Source: Rhabdophis nuchalis
Lineage: Eukaryota > Chordata > Lepidosauria > Squamata > Natricidae
Assembly: GCA_039707465.1 (NCBI GenBank)
Contig: CM077647.1
Span: 172,792,663 to 172,856,662, forward strand
DNA length: 64,000 nt
Reading direction: 5' to 3'
The translations under genes and the position numbers were made by a program. Positions 32,281-42,990 of this stretch are shown here, one piece after another. Each line of letters starts with the position of its first letter. Position 1 is the stretch's first letter. Below the pieces are notes generated by a model that saw only the letters and a list, made by a program, of their open reading frames with translations, made no database searches and was not told the DNA's origin.

Positions 32281-32722
32281 ATGGTCTTGGGGCTAGTCTT
32301 GGTGTCCATATCAGTCCTCTTCCAAGGTAATCCTTTCTTCTCTAAAGAATTTCCTTCCATTTTCTGTTTCTTGATCAAAACATTTAATTGAAATATGTTT
32401 TTTTTTTTAAAGGAGTCCACTCCCAAGTCCAGTTGGTGGAGTCTGGAGGGGACGTGAAAAGACTTGGAGAGTCCCTCCGTCTCTCCTGTGAAACCTCTGG
32501 ATTCACCTTCAGCAGCCATTATATGTACTGGGTGAGACAGGCTCCTGGGAAAGGACTGGAATTGATGGCCAGCATAAGTTCAGGCTCATCTCCTTCCACT
32601 TACTACTCATATAAAGTCAAGGGCCGCTTCACCATCTCCAGGGATGATTCCCGCAGCCAGCTGTATCTGCAAATGAACAATCTCAAACTGGAGGACACAG
32701 CTGCCTATTACTGCTCAACTTA
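32281..32722 (+). CDS. IGHV: IGHV segment V12, second subfamily, open
   Basis: Leader exon 32281-32326 (46 nt, ATG GTC TTG GGG), intron 32327-32412, V exon 32413-32722. [21 protein letters not shown]1 [10 protein letters not shown]2 [19 protein letters not shown]2 ISSGSSPST (nine residues), FR3 [20 protein letters not shown], end AYYCST. The tryptophan of LEW is Leu here, the two residues after it are Met-Ala, and FR3 has DDS where others have DNA. It shares the 9-residue CDR2 and DDS with V18 only, forming a second subfamily. Open throughout; promoter and heptamer each have mismatches. Confidence 0.88.
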
Positions 32723-32761
32723 CACAATGAGAGGAAGTGAATCTGACGCCAAGCAAAAACC
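32723..32761 (+). other. V12 23-RSS
   Basis: CACAATG (32723-32729, one mismatch), 23-bp spacer, GCAAAAACC (32753-32761). Confidence 0.88.
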
Positions 32762-32803
32762 TTCTCAACAGAGCAGCTCTGCAAATTGAGATAGAATGGA
32801 ATG

Positions 32804-32862
32804 GATGAGAAGAGAAGAGAAGAGAAGAGAAGAGAAGAGAAGAGAAGAGAAGAGAAGAGAAA
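32804..32862 (+). repeat. (AGAGA)n pentanucleotide run
   Basis: About 11 AGAGA units joined directly to a CR1 3' end (GTTGGAAGGGACCTTGGAGG), as a CR1-seeded microsatellite. Confidence 0.93.
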
Positions 32863-33075
32863 AGTTGGAAGGGACCTTGGAGGTCTTCTAGCCCAACCCC
32901 CTGCCTAAGCAGGAAACCCTACACCACTTCAGACAAATGGTTAGCTAGCATCTTCTTAAAGACTTCCAGTGTTGGAGCATTCACAACCTCTGGAGGCAAG
33001 TTGTTCCACTGATTGATTGTCCTAACTCGAGGAAATTTCTCCTTAATTCTATGTTGCTTCTCTCCTTGATTAGCT
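32863..33075 (-). mobile_element. CR1 LINE 3' fragment
   Basis: Minus strand: starts with the CR1 3' end and runs through the complement of the LWNxLPPEVVNAPTL region. It abuts the V12 flank again at 33076. Confidence 0.85.
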
Positions 33076-33213
33076 AGTTACAGAAAGTTGAATTGGTCTA
33101 CTGGAAGTGAGAAACAGCTGACAAATCTCGATAGTGTTAGGTGGAATCTCAGAACTGATCTTGGAAGAAGAAGTGGGGACCCTGTTTAGCTAATCTCAGA
33201 TCAGTATTAATTA

Positions 33214-33655
33214 GAATAGAATAACAGAGTTGGAAGGGACCTTGGAGGTCTTCTAGCCCAACCACCTGCTTAGGCAGGAAGCCCTACACCACTTCAGACA
33301 AATGGTTATCCAATCTATTCTTAAAAACCTCCAGTGTTCAAACATTCACAACTTCTGGGAGCAAGTTGTTCCACTGATTAATTGTTCTAACTGTCAGGAA
33401 ATTTCTCCTCAGTTCTAAGTTGCTTCTCTCCTTGATTAGTTTCCACCCATTGCTTCTTGTTCTACCCTCAGGTGCTCTGGAGAATAGTTTGACTCCCTCT
33501 TCTTTGTGGCAACCCCTGAGATATTGGAACACTGCTATCATGTCTCCCCTGGTCCTTCTTTTAATTAAACTAGACACACACAGTTCCTGCAACTGTTCTT
33601 CATATGTTTTAGCCTCAAGTCCCCTAATCAACTTTGTTGCTCTTTCCTGCAGAAA
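33214..33655 (-). mobile_element. CR1 LINE 3' fragment
   Basis: Minus-strand frame 33631-33338 with MIRGLEAKTYEEQLQEL and [18 protein letters not shown]; 3' end at 33214-33260 with an AGAATAGAATA microsatellite start. Confidence 0.88.
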
Positions 33656-33659
33656 TATT

Positions 33660-34060
33660 AGAGGGAGAAATATGGATTGATGTCCCAGACTACAAGTGTG
33701 ACTTCAAGTCTAGCCTTAGCCATGTAAGCTGGAAAATGGGGCAAGTTCTACACAATAATCTTGTGAGGTGGGTTGGGCTGAGAGAGAGAGAGAGAGTAAT
33801 GAGCCCAAAGTCACCCTGTCAGCTTACTGTTTGTGCACTTTCCCAAATAGTTTATTTGATTTATATAAAGTTTATAGTTTATTTGATTTATATACCGCTC
33901 CCATCTCCGCAATGGACTCAGGGATAGGGAATGGATAGGAAATGCTTTCCTATCTGTTTACCTGGGCTGTCTTAAGAGTATTATGGGCCCCGGTCAAAGT
34001 AATGTACTGAGGCCACTACTCACAGGAATAAAAAAGGTAATTGGTTGATAAAAATAAAAA
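33660..34060. other. No gene; short repeat pieces
   Basis: Contains a (GA)n run near 33782 and L2-tail-like TTTGATTTATATACCGCTCC at 33878-33897, with TTTGTGCACTTTCCCAAAT at 33830, which matches the sequence upstream of V leaders and may be a V promoter scrap. Confidence 0.4.
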
Positions 34061-34061
34061 T

Positions 34062-34415
34062 AAAGGTAAAGGTTCCCCTCACACATATGTGATAGTCGTT
34101 CCCGACTCTAGGGGGGGGTGCTCATCTCTGTTTCAAAGCCCAAGAGCCAGCGCTGTCAGAAGATGTCTCTGCGGTCATGTGGCTGGCATGTCTAAATGCC
34201 GAAGATGCACGGAACGCTGTTACCATCTTACCAAAGGTGGTTCCTGTTTTTCTACTTGCATTTTTAATGCTTTTGAACTCCTAGGTTGGCAGAAGCTGGG
34301 AGAAGTAGCAACAGCTCACCCTGTTATGTGGCACTAGGGATTCGAACCGGCAAACCTGCCAATCTTTCTGATCAACAAACTCAGGGTCTTAGCCACTGAG
34401 CCACTGCATCCCTTA
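34062..34415 (-). mobile_element. Sauria-type SINE (minus)
   Basis: Begins with the complement of the Bov-B-like end (AAAGGTAAAGGTTCCCCTC) and ends with the head complement (AGCCACTGAGCCACTGCATC). Shared with the paralogous segment at 53.26-53.44 kb. Confidence 0.88.
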
Positions 34416-34419
34416 AAAT

Positions 34420-35020
34420 TAAACATATATTTATTTTATTGGCATTTCCAACAAAATGAGTGCTGAAACATTAAAAACATGATGTGCCACAAGAACTGAT
34501 CAACATGATAAATATTTGAACAATACACGAGGCTTGAAAAATACAATTATACTCCGTAAGCCATATAGTTGCTGTACTTATATGATACAAGATCCATTGA
34601 AGGGTTAACATGCACAGATTAGTATGGGGCCTCTATGCTCGTGGGGCCCAAAGGCAACTGCCCATGAGACCCATGAGTTAAGGCAGCCCTGAATATCATG
34701 ACATAAGATAGGAAACGAAACATGAGGATGATCTTTCTAAATATCCAAACTGCCACACAGTTATTGAGGAAACATCTGGACCAAAAGAATCTCCTCAGAG
34801 AATTGGGAAAATGTGTCCTCTCCTCACATTATTTATTATTTAAATTTAAATTTCTATATTAGACAGCAGCGGGCAATGTTGTCACACCAAACTCCATGGC
34901 CCATGGACTCAGTGGGGGGTTGGGTAGAAAGTAAAACAAGCATTATTAAATATTGTTTCATTTCGGAAACATGACCATTTTTTATTTTATTTTTTGTCAT
35001 AGTTCACTGAATGTCTCTAA
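34420..35020 (+). repeat. Duplicated intergenic block upstream of V13
   Basis: From AAAATTAAACATATATTTA through ACGAGGCTTGAAAAATACAA and GGGGCCTCTATGCTCGTGG to ATTTTTTATTTTATTTTTTG. A second copy is at 53430-53990 upstream of V21, placing V13 and V21 on one segmental duplication. Confidence 0.85.
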
Positions 35021-35137
35021 AGAAAATTTTGCATCTCAGGAGTCTTCGGTCTTGACCACAAACCTGAGGATTTCATACAATTGCTGGTGTTTTGCAGGAG
35101 GGAAACTGTCTGGAATGTGTAAGGGTATTTCAAATTT

Positions 35138-35640
35138 CAAAGCAGAGACATCACCCTGCCAACAAAAGTGCGTATAATCAAGGCTATGCTTTTCCCTGTT
35201 GCAATGCATGGCTCTGAAAGTTGGACCATAAGGAAGGCTGAGTGCCAATGAATTGAGGCCCTTAAACTCTGGTGCTAGAGAAGATGCCTGTGAGTCCCTG
35301 GAACTGCAGGGTGATCTAACCGGTCAGTCCTAGAGGAGATCAACCCTGACTGCTCTTTAGAAGGCCAGATCCTGAAGAGGAAACTCAAATTCATTGGCCA
35401 CCTAATGAGAAGGAAGGACTCCCTGGAGAGGAGCCTAATGCTAGGAATGATTGAGGGCAAAAGAAGAATGGGACGGCAGAGAATGAGGTGGCTGGATGGA
35501 GTCACAGAAGCAGTCGGTGTGAGCTTGAATGGACTCCAGAGGATGGTAGAAGACAGGAAGTCCTGGAGGAATTTCTATTTATGGGGTCACGATGGGTTGG
35601 ACACAACTTCACAACTAACAACAACAAATTTCAAATCTTT
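35138..35640 (+). mobile_element. Bov-B (RTE) LINE 3' fragment
   Basis: Coding phrases in shifting frames: MHGSESWTIRKAE, FELWCW-like, LKFIGHLMRRKDSLERSLML and RMRWLDGVTEAVGVSLNGLQ, then WRNF. This is the Bov-B reverse-transcriptase C-terminus. Not seen in the 53-kb copy, so it probably inserted after duplication. Confidence 0.88.
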
Positions 35641-35794
35641 GATTAAAATGCAAACATTTTTTTTGCATTGTTTCATGGAGTTATTATTACGAGTATTGTC
35701 ATTATTATTATTTTGATTTTTATGGTTGCCCATATTTGCAAGTTATTCCTGAGAAGAGAGTGAACTGCCATTTGTCAGAAAAGGTATTGGGTTT

Positions 35795-35862
35795 CCTGCT
35801 TTGGGCGTGTGTGGACTAGATGACCTACAAGAACCCTTCCAAGTCTGTTAATCTGTTAAAGG
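35795..35862 (+). mobile_element. CR1-type tail of a SINE
   Basis: GTGTGGACTAGATGACCTAC and CTTCCAAGTCTGTTAATCTG, matching the tail of the SINE in the V3 intron. Confidence 0.6.
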
Positions 35863-36162
35863 TTGTCTAATAAACAATTGAGCAAAACACCACACAAAAT
35901 ACCAATATGTGGAATTGTCCGCTGCCCAGAATCATTGGTTGTGATGGGAGGCTACAGAGATTTAATTAAAAAATAAAAACCAAAATGAAATGATCTTTGT
36001 CTGCATGCAGCTCATCTGGGTTTTTTAAAAAGGTTCCCCTTGCAGACCATATGAGCTTCTTCAAAACAAAACCTATTTCAGGAAATGAAGCTTCTTAAAC
36101 CTAGGTGTAACATAAAATGTACATTAATCAATGCCCTGTGTGGCTCTTTTATCCCAACAGAT

Positions 36163-36193
36163 ATGCAAATCGAGAAACAATTTCCCCTTTAAA
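36163..36193 (+). promoter_or_regulatory. V13 promoter: perfect octamer plus TTTAAA
   Basis: ATGCAAAT at 36163-36170, TTTAAA at 36188-36193; GGCTCTTTTATCCCAACAG precedes the octamer. Confidence 0.88.
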
Positions 36194-36299
36194 GGAGCCC
36201 AATGGTTTGCCTTTCCAGACAACTCCCACCAACATAAACCTTGTGCTATTTCCAGAATCCTCTCCTGTCAATTTCATGTATTCATTACAAGGAGCAAAA

Positions 36300-36720
36300 A
36301 TGTGGTTAAACCTTCTGTCCATACTTGTAGTCCTCAAAGGTAATTATTGCCCCTATATAGTTTATTTCCATGTTCTGCATGCAAGAGATCTTTTTAAAAA
36401 GCTCCTTTCTTTTTAGGAGTCCAATCTCAAGTCCAGTTGGTGGAGTCTGGAGGGGATGTGAGAAGACCTGGGGAGTCCCTCCGTCTCTCCTGCCAAGCCT
36501 CTGGATTCACCTTTAGCAACCACTGGATGGCTTGGGTGAGGCAGGCTCCAGGGAAAGGACTGGAATGGGTGGCATACATAAACACTGGTTCTGGCACTTA
36601 TTACTCTGACAAAGTGAAGGGACGCTTCACCACCTCCAGGGACAATGCCAAAAGCCAGCTGTATCTGCAAATGAACAGTCTCAAGGCTGAAGACACAGGA
36701 GTCTATTACTGTGCAAGAGA
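36300..36720 (+). CDS. IGHV: IGHV segment V13, intact
   Basis: Leader exon 36300-36339 (40 nt, [14 protein letters not shown]), intron 36340-36416 (acceptor TTTTTAG), V exon 36417-36720. [21 protein letters not shown]1 [10 protein letters not shown]2 [15 protein letters not shown], short CDR2 INTGSGT (seven residues), FR3 [20 protein letters not shown], end GVYYCARD. All landmarks are intact. It shares leader, 7-residue CDR2 length and downstream sequence with V21 and V23. Confidence 0.94.
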
Positions 36721-36759
36721 CACAGTGAGAGGAAGTGAATCTAGAGCCAAGCAAAAACC
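36721..36759 (+). other. V13 23-RSS
   Basis: CACAGTG (36721-36727), 23-bp spacer, GCAAAAACC (36751-36759). Confidence 0.94.
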
Positions 36760-36987
36760 TTCCTTCCTTCACTCTTCAACTTTATGGAGCCCAACGTCTT
36801 AGATTAGTCAATGAGGATTGATCAGTGTCTACTGAGAGCTTCAGGAAGGACTCTTTCGTTCTGGATTTCACAGAGTTTGCTGTCAGAAAAATGAAAAATG
36901 CCTAGTTTATCAGTCCATTTAAAAGCCAGTTCAACCCTAGGCTACATTAAGAGAGCGATAAAATCAAGATTACATGAAGTATCACTT

Positions 36988-37018
36988 AAGGAAGTGAATC
37001 TGAAACTAGACAAAAACT
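36988..37018 (+). other. Orphan RSS half (spacer plus nonamer)
   Basis: AAGGAAGTGAATCTGAAACT followed by ACAAAAACT (37010-37018) matches the 3' part of the V18 RSS, and the similarity to V18 flank continues for hundreds of bases. No V exon or heptamer precedes it: a deleted V18-like gene. Confidence 0.75.
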
Positions 37019-37489
37019 TTCTCTATCTCTGAGTAGCTCTCAAATTTGGGAAGGACTGAATAAATCTATATCAGTTCTGTTCAGTTTATTACAGTCATAG
37101 AACAGAGATCAGAACAAATAAAAAATATACAATTGAAAATTCTAGGACATAATAAATAAATAACAACTAAAATGTATGATTAAATCCGGTCTGTCGATTA
37201 TATGTGGTCTAACTATACTAAAGTTCTAATCCATAAACTATGTGATCCATAGTCAGTTTAATACTAAAAGGGAAAGGAATAAGCAGGACTACGGGTTTGC
37301 AACATTTGTTGTATAAAACAACTATGGTGTTTTAGGCACCATTTTTCCAGTGTGTGCAGAATCTAGCCACCTGCACTCACAGGGGCTGGGTTCTTGCCAG
37401 TTCTAACCTCTCCTATAGAAGAGGTTCCACAAATCGACAGTGCCCTTTAGAACCAGTTCCAGCTCCCTCCCCTCGCCCGTCCACCCATC

Positions 37490-37960
37490 ATCAAGAGGAA
37501 GAGCAAGAGGAGGAATTCTGGGAGTTGATGTCCACAAGTCTTAAAGCTGTCAAGTTTGAACACCCCTGGCGTTTTTTCCCCTAAAGGGTTAGGGGTGCAA
37601 GGGTCTTGTAACTTGACAGCTTTAAGACTTGTGTGCTTCAATGCCAGAGTTCCTGAGCCAACCTGGCTGGAGGAGGAATTCTGCGTGTTGGAGTCCACAA
37701 GTCTTAAAGCTGTCAAGTTTGAACACCCCTGGGTTTTTGTTTTCTAAAGGGTTAGGGGTGCAAGGGTCTTGCAACTTGACAGCTTTAAGACTTGTGTGCT
37801 TCAATGCCAGAGTTCCTGAGCCAACATGGCTGGAGGAGGAATTCTGCGTGTTGGAGTCCACAAGTCTTAAAGCTGTCAAGTTTGAACACCCCTGGGTTTT
37901 TGTTTTCTAAAGGGTTAGGGGTGCAAGGGTCTGGTAACTTGACAGCTTAAAGACTTACAT
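37490..37960 (+). repeat. 165-bp tandem repeat, nearly 3 copies
   Basis: GGGTTAGGGGTGCAAGGGTC recurs at about 37588, 37750 and 37915, near 165-bp spacing. Each unit includes the MITE arms (CACAAGTCTTAAAGCTGTCA and its complement), so it is a tandem amplification of a palindromic MITE. The unit length is a multiple of 3, giving spurious repeated peptides. Confidence 0.85.
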
Positions 37961-38029
37961 GCTCCAAATGCCAGAGTTTCTGAGCCAACATTTTGGTTGC
38001 TAAGCAAGAGCATTGTTAAGTGTGTTTCA

Positions 38030-38168
38030 CCACATTTTACAAGTTGGCCATACCCACCCAGTCACATGACTGCCAAGCCACTCCCGCCCGGTCACATGGC
38101 TGGCAAGCCACTCCCACAAAGCAGGCCACACCTACAGAAGAGATTCTAAAAAATTTTGAAACCCACCA
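38030..38168 (+). repeat. Dispersed repeat with CCACTCCCGCCC units
   Basis: GTTGGCCATACCCACCCAG, two CACATGGC units and AAGCAGGCCACACCTACAG. Same family as 4170-4400, here unexpanded. Confidence 0.65.
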
Positions 38169-38204
38169 CTGCCTGCATTGTAGTTATGGAATGTTCATCC
38201 TGAA

Positions 38205-38435
38205 CATCTCCCAAGAGGACCTAATGAGCAGGAAGGACTCCCTGGAGAAGAGCCTAATGCTGGGAACGATGGAGGGCAAAAGAAGAAGGGGACAACAGAG
38301 AAGGAGGTGGCTGGATGGAGTCACTGAAGCAGTTGGCGTGAGCTTAAATGATCTCCAGAGTATGGTAGAGGATAGGAAGGCATGGAGGAACGTTGTCCAT
38401 GGGGTTGTAATGGGTCAGACATGACTTTGCAAATA
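38205..38435 (+). mobile_element. Bov-B LINE C-terminal fragment
   Basis: EDLMSRKDSLEKSLMLGTME, RRWLDGVTEAVGVSLNDLQS and KAWRNVVHGV in one frame; ends at the CAAATAACAACAAC tail. Confidence 0.9.
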
Positions 38436-38519
38436 ACAACAACATGCTTAAGCAGCTACTGGAAAATCCATATCATATTACATGTGATGTTGTAAATAAA
38501 TAACATACATAGCCTCCGC

Positions 38520-38715
38520 TGTGACTAGTATAGACAGTTTTAATTGGGGGTTTTACATTGGTTTTAGCGCAGGACTTGATATTTAATAGGTTTTTAAATT
38601 TTTTGTATTTTTGTATTATTTTGTATGTATTTTAAATTCCTGTGCGCCGCCCTGGGTCCTTTTGGAGAAGGGTGGGATATAAATCAAATAAAACTAAACT
38701 AAATTAAACTAAATT
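38520..38715 (+). mobile_element. L2-like 3' UTR fragment
   Basis: CTGTGCGCCGCCCTGGGTCC and GGAGAAGGGTGGGATATAAA end with an AAACTAAATTAAACT tail. Confidence 0.75.
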
Positions 38716-38924
38716 CACTGAGCTAGTCTTGGAAATAAGCTTGTGAATTCTTTTATTTAAATTTAGGAAGTTGGTTCCCCTCATCATTTTTGACACGGGG
38801 GGAGGTGGGCAATGTGCCATATGAAATCCCATGACCCATGCACCTAGCAGAGCAGGGAGCTAGGGAATACATCAAATATCAATAGCTCTTTCTCCTATTA
38901 ACTTACAGGGAAAAGAAATTGAGG

Positions 38925-40410
38925 GGCAAATAACATGTGCTTTGTTATTTGTTAACTAACATAGTTAGTTTGTATTTTAATCTGATTTATATTCTTGCTT
39001 TTAAAGTGATGTTCAAGATTTATTAGCTTTTAACATTCCTAAACTGATAATCAAGTTGGAGACTAGCTCCAGATAAGGAAAGTTTGTTAGTACTGGCTTA
39101 TCTCTTGTGAACCCCTAAACAACCTTTCTCCTTACAGTTTATTCCCCTTCAGACCTCATTTTAATAAACATGTATGTTGTTTGATTTTTGATTTTATTAA
39201 ATTTATACCCCGCCCTTCTCCAGACGGACCCAGGGTGGCGCACAGGCATATTAAAAATACATACAAAACCATATAACACATTTAAAAAACTTATTAATAA
39301 AGAACCTGCGCTAAAACCGGAATTAAAATCCCCAAAATTTAAAACTATCTACAAGTCAGTGTGAAAGTTACGCTAGGCCGGCTAGATGGAACAGATGTGT
39401 CTTTAAGCACTTGCGGAAGAGGTGGAGGTCAGAGATGGTGCGAAGTTCAGGGGGTAGGTCGTTCCAAAGGGCTGGGCCCACCACAGACAAGGCTCTCCCC
39501 CTGGGTGTCGCCAGTCAGCATTGTCCGGTCGACGGCACCCTGAGAAGGCCCTCTCTGTGGGAGCGTATCGGTCTAAAGGATGTATGGGGCAGGAGACGGT
39601 CTCGCATGTAACTAGATCCCGAGCCATGGAGCGCTTTGAAGATGGTCGTCAAAACCTTGAAGCGCACCCGAAAGACCACAGGAAGCCAGTGCAGCTCGCG
39701 CAGGATCGGTGTTATATGGGAGTGTCTAGGCGCTCCCGTAATCACCCGCGAGGCCGCATTCTGGACTAACTGCAGCTTTCGAGTGCACCTCAAGGGGCAT
39801 TACAGTAGTCGAGTCGAGACGTCACGAGAGCTTGAGTGACTGTGCGCAGGGCATCCCGGTCCAGTAAGGGGCGCAATTGGCGCATCAGGCGTACCTGATG
39901 GAACGCCCCCCTGGCCACGGCCGCCACATGGTCCTCCATGGACAGCCAGGAATCCAGGAGGACACCCAAATTGTGCGCCCTCTCCACGGGGGCCAGTGTT
40001 TCACCCCCAATGGCCAGAGTTGGAGTAATCTGGCTGAACCGGGATGCCGGAAGCCACAGCCACCCAGTCTTGGACGTGTTGAGCCTGAATTTGTTACTAC
40101 CCATCCAGATCCATACGGCCTCCAAACACCGGGACATCACCTCGGCGTCATCGTTGGGGTGGCTTGGGGTGGATATGTACAGCTGAGTATCATCAGCGTA
40201 CAGATGATATCCCACCCCAAAACCACGGATGATCTCGCCCAGTGGCTTCTGTCCAATCAACTTTCCTCTTTCAGGTTTCTTTGTTATGTTAACTATAAAA
40301 GGGGATGTTAGCTAAAGATCGGGGTTCCCTCTTTTGTCTGAATCTTCTGATAAATTGTAATAAAATGATCTTCCTGTCTCGGTTTGTCTCATTGGAAAAT
40401 ATGCACGCCG
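38925..40410 (+). mobile_element. LTR-like element split by L2
   Basis: Non-coding left part 38925-39182 and right part 40253-40410. The right part has a TATA box (AACTATAAAAGGGG at 40291-40304) about 60 bp before AATAAAATGATC (40360) and GTCTCGGTTTGTCTC, the order of U3-R-U5. No internal coding region: a possible solo LTR of an old retrovirus-like element. Ends are not fixed. Confidence 0.45.
39183..40252 (-). mobile_element. L2-like LINE, 5'-truncated, in the LTR-like element
   Basis: Minus-strand frames 40260-39790 (KPLGEIIRGFGVGYHLYADD with QLYISTPSHPNDD, then SKTGWLWLPASRF) and 39793-39515 (ITPILRELHWLPVVFRVRFK). A short deletion near 39795 removes part of the LPLRCTR region. The 5' end lies just before RT motif C. 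Confidence 0.88.
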
Positions 40411-40518
40411 AGGCGTGAGCCTAGAAAGGCCATATTTGGCCATCAAAATGGATGGGAATTTTAATTACAAAATGGACGTGCAAGTTAGGTTCACTGAAAT
40501 GTACTAGTCAATGCCCTA

Positions 40519-40750
40519 TGGGAAAGGTGTCAAACTTGATTTCATTGAGGGCCACATCAGGGTTGTGTTTGACCTCAGGTGAACTGGGGTGGGAGTGGGG
40601 GCAGGGTGGATGCAGTGGCCCTCCCAAGCTCCATTTCTGAATGCAGAGGCACCACGAGACAGTCCTTCACTGTTTCCAGAGCAGCCCTGCAGACCAACTC
40701 TAAGCACCTCGTGGGCCGGATCTAGCCTCCAGCCCTTGAGTTTGACACCC
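40519..40750. mobile_element. hAT-type MITE in the V14 upstream region
   Basis: Ends AAAGGTGTCAAACTTG and GAGTTTGACACCC are inverted. ATGCCCTA (40511-40518) and ATGCCCTG (40751-40758) form an 8-bp TSD with one mismatch. The insertion splits the conserved phrase TCAATGCCCTGTGTGGCTC seen intact before V13, V15 and V21. Confidence 0.83.
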
Positions 40751-40782
40751 ATGCCCTGAGGGTTTCTTTTATCCCAAATGAT

Positions 40783-40959
40783 TTGTAAATTGAGGATCAA
40801 TTTCCACTTTAAGGAAACCCCATGCTTTTCCTCTTCAGACAACAATAACCAACACAAACCTTGCACTATTTCCTGAACTCTCCTTTGTCAGTTTTCTCTA
40901 CTCATTACAGGGGGCAAAAATGTGGCTAAACCATGTGTTCTTACTAGGAGTCCCAAGAG
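40783..40959 (+). pseudogene. IGHV: IGHV relic V14 (promoter and leader exon only)
   Basis: Octamer position reads TTGTAAAT (40783-40790) and the box TTTAAG (40808-40813). Leader exon 40920-40959 is open (MWLNHVFLLGVPRG) with a GT donor, but a dispersed repeat starts about 15 bp into the intron and no V exon follows. A promoter-leader orphan; any transcript would lack a V domain. Confidence 0.82.
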
Positions 40960-40974
40960 GTAATTATTTCAACG

Positions 40975-41252
40975 ACCTGTATTTTTCCGAGTATAAGACA
41001 CAACTTTCCACCCCCAACTTCCCCCCCCCACCTCCCCCAAAAGAGGGTGAAAATCTGGTGTGTCTAATACAGTGAATGAAACAATTGTGGCTTCCCAAAA
41101 CTACACCCTCTTCACGAAAATGGACGTGCAGAGGGTTTGGGAGGCCTGAAAAGTGCTCCTGGGGGCTGGGAAGGGCAAAAACAAGTGGGAAATGGGCCCT
41201 TTCCCCCCCCCCCAGCCCCATGAGCACTCTACAAGCCTCTAAAGGCAATGAT
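40975..41252. repeat. Dispersed repeat (GAGTATAAGACAC end)
   Basis: TGTATTTTTCCGAGTATAAG, GGACGTGCAGAGGGTTTGGG and GGGGGCTGGGAAGGGC, as in 9466-9850. It replaces the V exon of V14. Confidence 0.6.
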
Positions 41253-41262
41253 AAAGGCTAAA

Positions 41263-41621
41263 AGACTAGACTTTGTCAGCGGGCGACGCCCAGGGGAAGG
41301 GCTCTCTCTGTGGCGGGCCCAGCCCTCTGGAACGACCTTCCCCCCGACATTAGAACGACCACGGACCTCCGCTCCTTCCGTCTAAAATTAAAAACATATC
41401 TTTTCTGCTTGGCCGGCCTAGGGTAGTCTCTCTCTATGGGGTTTTAGTTGTTAATTGGGAATTTTAGTATGTAAATGGGGTATTTTTAGCACAGGTATTG
41501 TTTAATTTGTTTTTAATATGTCTGTATATTTATTGTTTTAGTTTTTTCCTGTGCACCGCTCCGAGTCCCTACGGGGAGAAGGAGCGGTCAACAAATTAAA
41601 GAATTATTATTATTATTATTA
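41263..41621 (+). mobile_element. Young L2-like 3' fragment with 10-bp TSD
   Basis: Starts GACTAGACTTTGTCAGCGG and ends with an ATT tail. AAAGGCTAAA is duplicated at 41253-41262 and 41622-41631. Sequence is very close to the 3' end of the 57-60 kb copy, so both belong to one recent subfamily. Confidence 0.92.
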
Positions 41622-41883
41622 AAAGGCTAAATTTCTTGGGTTTTTTTTTTGCGTAGCTAAATTCTACGTTGTGCAATAATTTTTAGGACAAGAATAAATT
41701 CAAATGGCGTTCTGCACTTTTGGAAGAAATGGATGCAGAACCACTAGTCACAATATTGTTGTGCAATGAACCAACTGCTTGAGATGTGATTATGACCTCA
41801 TGTCTGTAAGAGCATAGCCGAATTAGTATGTCTGTGGTTAAGGGTTAGTCAATATCCTGTGTGGCTCTTTTATCCCAACAGAT

Positions 41884-41914
41884 ATGCAAATTGAGACACA
41901 ATTTCTCCTTTAAA
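41884..41914 (+). promoter_or_regulatory. V15 promoter: perfect octamer plus TTTAAA
   Basis: ATGCAAAT at 41884-41891, TTTAAA at 41909-41914. Confidence 0.88.
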
Positions 41915-42020
41915 GAAGCCCAATGGTTTTACTTTTTAGACACCTCCCGCCAACATAAACCTTGCTCTATTTCCAGAATCCTCTCCTATCAATTTAATCT
42001 ATTCATTGCAGGGAGGAAAA

Positions 42021-42450
42021 ATGTGGTTAAACCTTCTGTCCATACTTGTAGTCCTCAAAGGTAATTATTGCCACTATATAATTTATTTCTATGTTCTGTT
42101 CTTGCATGCAAGAGACCTATATAAAAAGCCCCTTTCTTTTTAGGAGTCCAATCTCAAGTCCAGTTGGTGGAGTCTGGAGGGGATGTGAGAAGACCTGGGG
42201 ACTCCCTCCATCTCTCCTGCCAAGCCTCTGGATTCACCTTCAGCAGCTATGGCATGGACTGGGCGAGACAGGCTCCAGGGAAAGGCTTGGAATGGGTGGC
42301 CTACATAAATTACGCTTCCAGTACTATCTACTACTCTGACAAAGTCAAGGGCCGCTTCACCATCTCCAGGGACAATGCCAAAAGCCAGCTGTATCTGCAA
42401 ATGAACAGCCTCAAACTCGAAGACACAGGAGTCTATTATTGTGCGAGACA
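42021..42450 (+). CDS. IGHV: IGHV segment V15, intact
   Basis: Leader exon 42021-42060 (40 nt, [14 protein letters not shown]), intron 42061-42143, V exon 42144-42450. [21 protein letters not shown]1 [10 protein letters not shown]2 [15 protein letters not shown] (Val to Ala after the invariant Trp, shared with V20), CDR2 [10 protein letters not shown]3 [20 protein letters not shown], end GVYYCARH. Related to V20 and V22 (MDWARQ/MDWVKQ group). No defect. Confidence 0.94.
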
Positions 42451-42489
42451 CACAGTGAGAGGAAGTGAATCTGAAGCCAAGCAAAAACC
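42451..42489 (+). other. V15 23-RSS
   Basis: CACAGTG (42451-42457), 23-bp spacer, GCAAAAACC (42481-42489). Confidence 0.94.
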
Positions 42490-42924
42490 TTCCTTTCTTC
42501 AGAAATGCTCTTCCACTTGACTGAGCCACAGATCAGGGATTAGTCAAAGAGGATTGATGACTGCCTAATGAGAATTTCAGGATGTTTTGTTCTAGGTATC
42601 AAAGGGTTTGCTGTGACAAAGTGAAAAAATTCCAAGACAACTTCCCTCTTTGCCAGTTGATTTTACTTCCCTGGAATGGAATGTAGTTTTATAGTGTCAG
42701 GGGAGAAGGATGGAAGGAAACTTTTGAATAATCCTTCTGAATATCCAAACCGAATAACACACATCAGAGAAATTGCTGCTGTGATAGAATCTCCTTGGAG
42801 AGTCAAGAAGAGGTGTCCTCTGCCTGGTTTTGACTCTGCGGGCAATGTTGTCACCAACTGCCTTTTCGCCTGGAGAAGTTGTGTCATGGAATAAAACGTG
42901 CATAATTCTATACTTTCTTATCAC

Positions 42925-42990
42925 AAGATAACAAAGTTGGAAGAGACCTTGGAGGTCCAATCACCAGCTCAAGCAGAAGGCCCTATACCT
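42925..42990 (-). mobile_element. CR1 3'-end scrap
   Basis: AACAAAGTTGGAAGAGACCT, TGGAGGTCCAATCACCAGC and GCAGAAGGCCCTATACC. Confidence 0.65.
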
